64,000 nucleotides of DNA from Bradysia coprophila (taxonomy: Eukaryota; Arthropoda; Insecta; Diptera; Sciaridae). Below the pieces are notes generated by a model. It saw only the letters and a list, made by a program, of their open reading frames with translations, ran no database searches and had not been told where the DNA came from. The stretch is taken from NCBI RefSeq assembly GCF_014529535.1, contig NW_023503416.1, positions 496,001-560,000 of the forward strand. The letters are read 5' to 3'. This document shows, piece after piece, positions 62,503-64,000 of this stretch; position 1 is the stretch's first letter, and every line of letters begins with the position of its first letter. The translations under genes and the position numbers were made by a program.

Positions 62503-62508
62503 AATAAA
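62503..62508 (+). terminator. Poly(A) signal of the BTB zinc-finger gene
   Basis: AATAAA 106 bp after the stop codon. Confidence 0.55.
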
Positions 62509-62666
62509 TGAATATTATAAGCATTTTTGTTCAATACTATAGTATACAAGGGACTAATCTGCTATCTTGTAGCCAGATGAGTAAAATTAACCGAGGTCTT
62601 CAGCCCGAGACACTTTTCACAATTGTGATAAAAGATAAAAAATTATTTTCCGAGTAATGTATTGGG

Positions 62667-62740
62667 GTTTACCTTACGAGCGCGGTAAAGGGTCTTCCCT
62701 TGGGGCGTGAGAGCCATATTACCTCCCTAGTAAGGTAAAC
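62667..62740. repeat. Short inverted repeat
   Basis: GTTTACCTTAC (62667-62677) and GTAAGGTAAAC (62730-62740) enclose a GC-rich loop (GAGCGCGGTAAAGGG, then CCCTTGGGGCGTGAG). A GAGGTCTTCAGCCCGAG string at about 62593 resembles other GC-rich repeat loops in the window. Confidence 0.6.
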
Positions 62741-62853
62741 GTAGATTTTTTTCAGGACTAGTCGTTTATGTAAGCTTCTTATTTATTATCACATTCCTAT
62801 TTGTTTTTTAAATTACAGCCCCACCAACCAGTAACAAAACAATTAAATTTTTA

Positions 62854-64000
62854 GCCCCGTACGAAGTACGAAGGGGCTTATAGGATTACGATGCCGTGTG
62901 TAATTGATGGAATTCGAAGCAGACGGTAAGGGCAAAGTGTTTGCCTATGTTCATAGATGACGAATCCGCAATAAAAATTTGGGCCGTCTGTCCGTCTGTC
63001 CGTCACGTCGATATCTTGAGTAAATCAAATCCGATTTCAAAAATTTTTTTTCCCTGAAAGATAGTCAAAATAGTGAGGCTAAGTTCGAAGATGGGCATAT
63101 TCGGGTCGGCCCTTCGTGAGTTAGGGCCACCTAAGTGATTTAAGGTCTTTTGGTGATATTTATGGCAAAATAAACGATAAATGTAAATGACACGGCAAAT
63201 GATAGGTATTGTCAATACCAATCCAGGAAAAAAAAGTTTTTTTAAATCGGGTGAATGGACCGTGAGTTGGGGCCTTAGAAGTGAAAAGCTACTAGGGCCC
63301 TATGTGTATTTTACATAGAACTCAAGTAAATTTAATCCGTTTTTCGTAATTTTTGTTTCATTTGGAAGGTAATCGAACGCCGAATAGAAAGTTGTTGAAA
63401 AAAAATTAAATTTGGGTCCTTGGACTAAGGCCACTACTAGGGCCCTATGTGTATTTTACATTGAACTCGAGTAAATTTCATTCGTTTTTCGTAATTTTTG
63501 TGTCATTTGGAAGGTAATCAAAGGCCGAATAGAATGTTGTTCAAAAAAAAATTAAATTTGGGTCCTCGGACTAAGGCCGCTACTAGGGCCCTATGCGTAT
63601 TTTACATACAACTCGAGTAAATTTAATCCGTTTTTCGTAGTTTTTGTTTCATTTGAAAGATAATCGAACACCGAATAGAATGTTGTTGAAAAAAAAATTA
63701 AATTTGGGTCCTTGGACTAAGGCCGCTACTAGGGCCCTATGTGTATTTTACATATAACTCGAGCAAATTTCATCCGTTTTTCGTAATTTTTGTTTCATTT
63801 GGAAGGTAATCAAAGGCCGAATAGAATGTTGTTGAAAAAAAATTAAATTTGGGTCCTCGGACTAAGGCCGCTACTAGGGCCCTATGTGTATTTTACATAT
63901 AACTCGAGCAAATTTCATCCGTTTTTCGTATTTTTTGTTTCATTTGGAAGGTAATCAAAGGCCGAATAGAATGTTGTTGAAAAAAAATTAGATTTGGGTC
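62854..64000 (-). mobile_element. Repeat with CCGTACGAAGTAC terminus and internal tandem array (truncated by window end)
   Basis: It starts TTTTTAGCCCCGTACGAAGTACGAAGGGGCTTATAGG, whose end CCGTACGAAGTAC is shared with the 9-12 kb elements. It also shares CCGTCTGTCCGTCTGTCCGTC, a following GATATCTTGAGTAAATC-type stretch, and GGCTAAGTTCGAAGATG. From about 63289 it becomes tandem repeats. The other end is outside the window. Confidence 0.8.
63289..64000 (+). repeat. Tandem array, ~145-bp unit, five units seen
   Basis: CTACTAGGGCCCTATG recurs at 63289, 63434, 63580, 63726 and 63871, a period of 145-146 bp. Each unit has TTTTACAT, AACTCGAGTAAATTT, CCGTTTTTCGTA and TTTGGGTCCT in the same order, and the array runs off the window. 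Confidence 0.95.

Noticed and set aside
63289-64000. CRISPR-like regular array
   Set aside because: The whole ~145-bp unit is repeated with no unique spacers, in a eukaryotic context: a tandem repeat.

Overview
This is an AT-rich nuclear DNA window from an insect, most likely a dipteran. Introns are mostly 55-100 bp with GT-AG borders, the proteins match fly families closely (Patched, Nup85, WASH, MBF2, a TTK-type BTB zinc finger), and small inverted-repeat transposons are very dense. A lower dipteran such as a fungus gnat or midge would fit, but the sequence alone does not settle this.

Layout. 1-20.4 kb holds no gene I can support. It contains transposon-derived repeats: several copies of an element ending in GACCCGTACGAA (3.7-4.7, 9.0-10.7 and 11.1-12.3 kb), a MITE with GAGGAC repeats near both ends (5.9-6.9 kb), and a short element packed with TTATCGATAA (13.0 kb). 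20.4-38.0 kb is patched (ptc) on the minus strand: eight coding exons, with a first intron of about 13.5 kb that carries fold-back elements. 38.0-42.7 kb is the ptc upstream region, with an exact Ci/Gli-type site and a near-perfect 455-bp palindrome. 42.7-45.9 kb holds POLE4 (+) and Nup85 (-), which converge. 47.8-51.1 kb is an EF-hand-repeat protein (+, 14 exons). 52.1-53.9 kb is a galactose-mutarotase-like protein (+) lacking catalytic residues. 56.8-57.4 kb is a secreted MBF2-family protein (+). 58.3-59.7 kb is WASH (-). 59.9-60.6 kb is a broken LINE 3' end. 61.0-62.4 kb is a BTB/C2H2 zinc-finger factor (+). 62.85 kb to the end is another repeat whose interior becomes a ~145-bp tandem array running off the window.

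The genes are unrelated housekeeping, signalling and regulatory genes, not one pathway. All seven multi-exon reconstructions keep reading-frame phase across every junction, so the genes look intact. The main departures from family norms are: (1) Patched has Gly where the conserved TM4 Asp of its RND-like charge network is expected; (2) the mutarotase-like protein has Asn at the positions of the catalytic His and Glu. Among non-coding features, the strongest are the long palindrome next to POLE4, the head-to-head inverted copies at 9-10.7 kb, and the terminal motif shared by two otherwise different repeat families.
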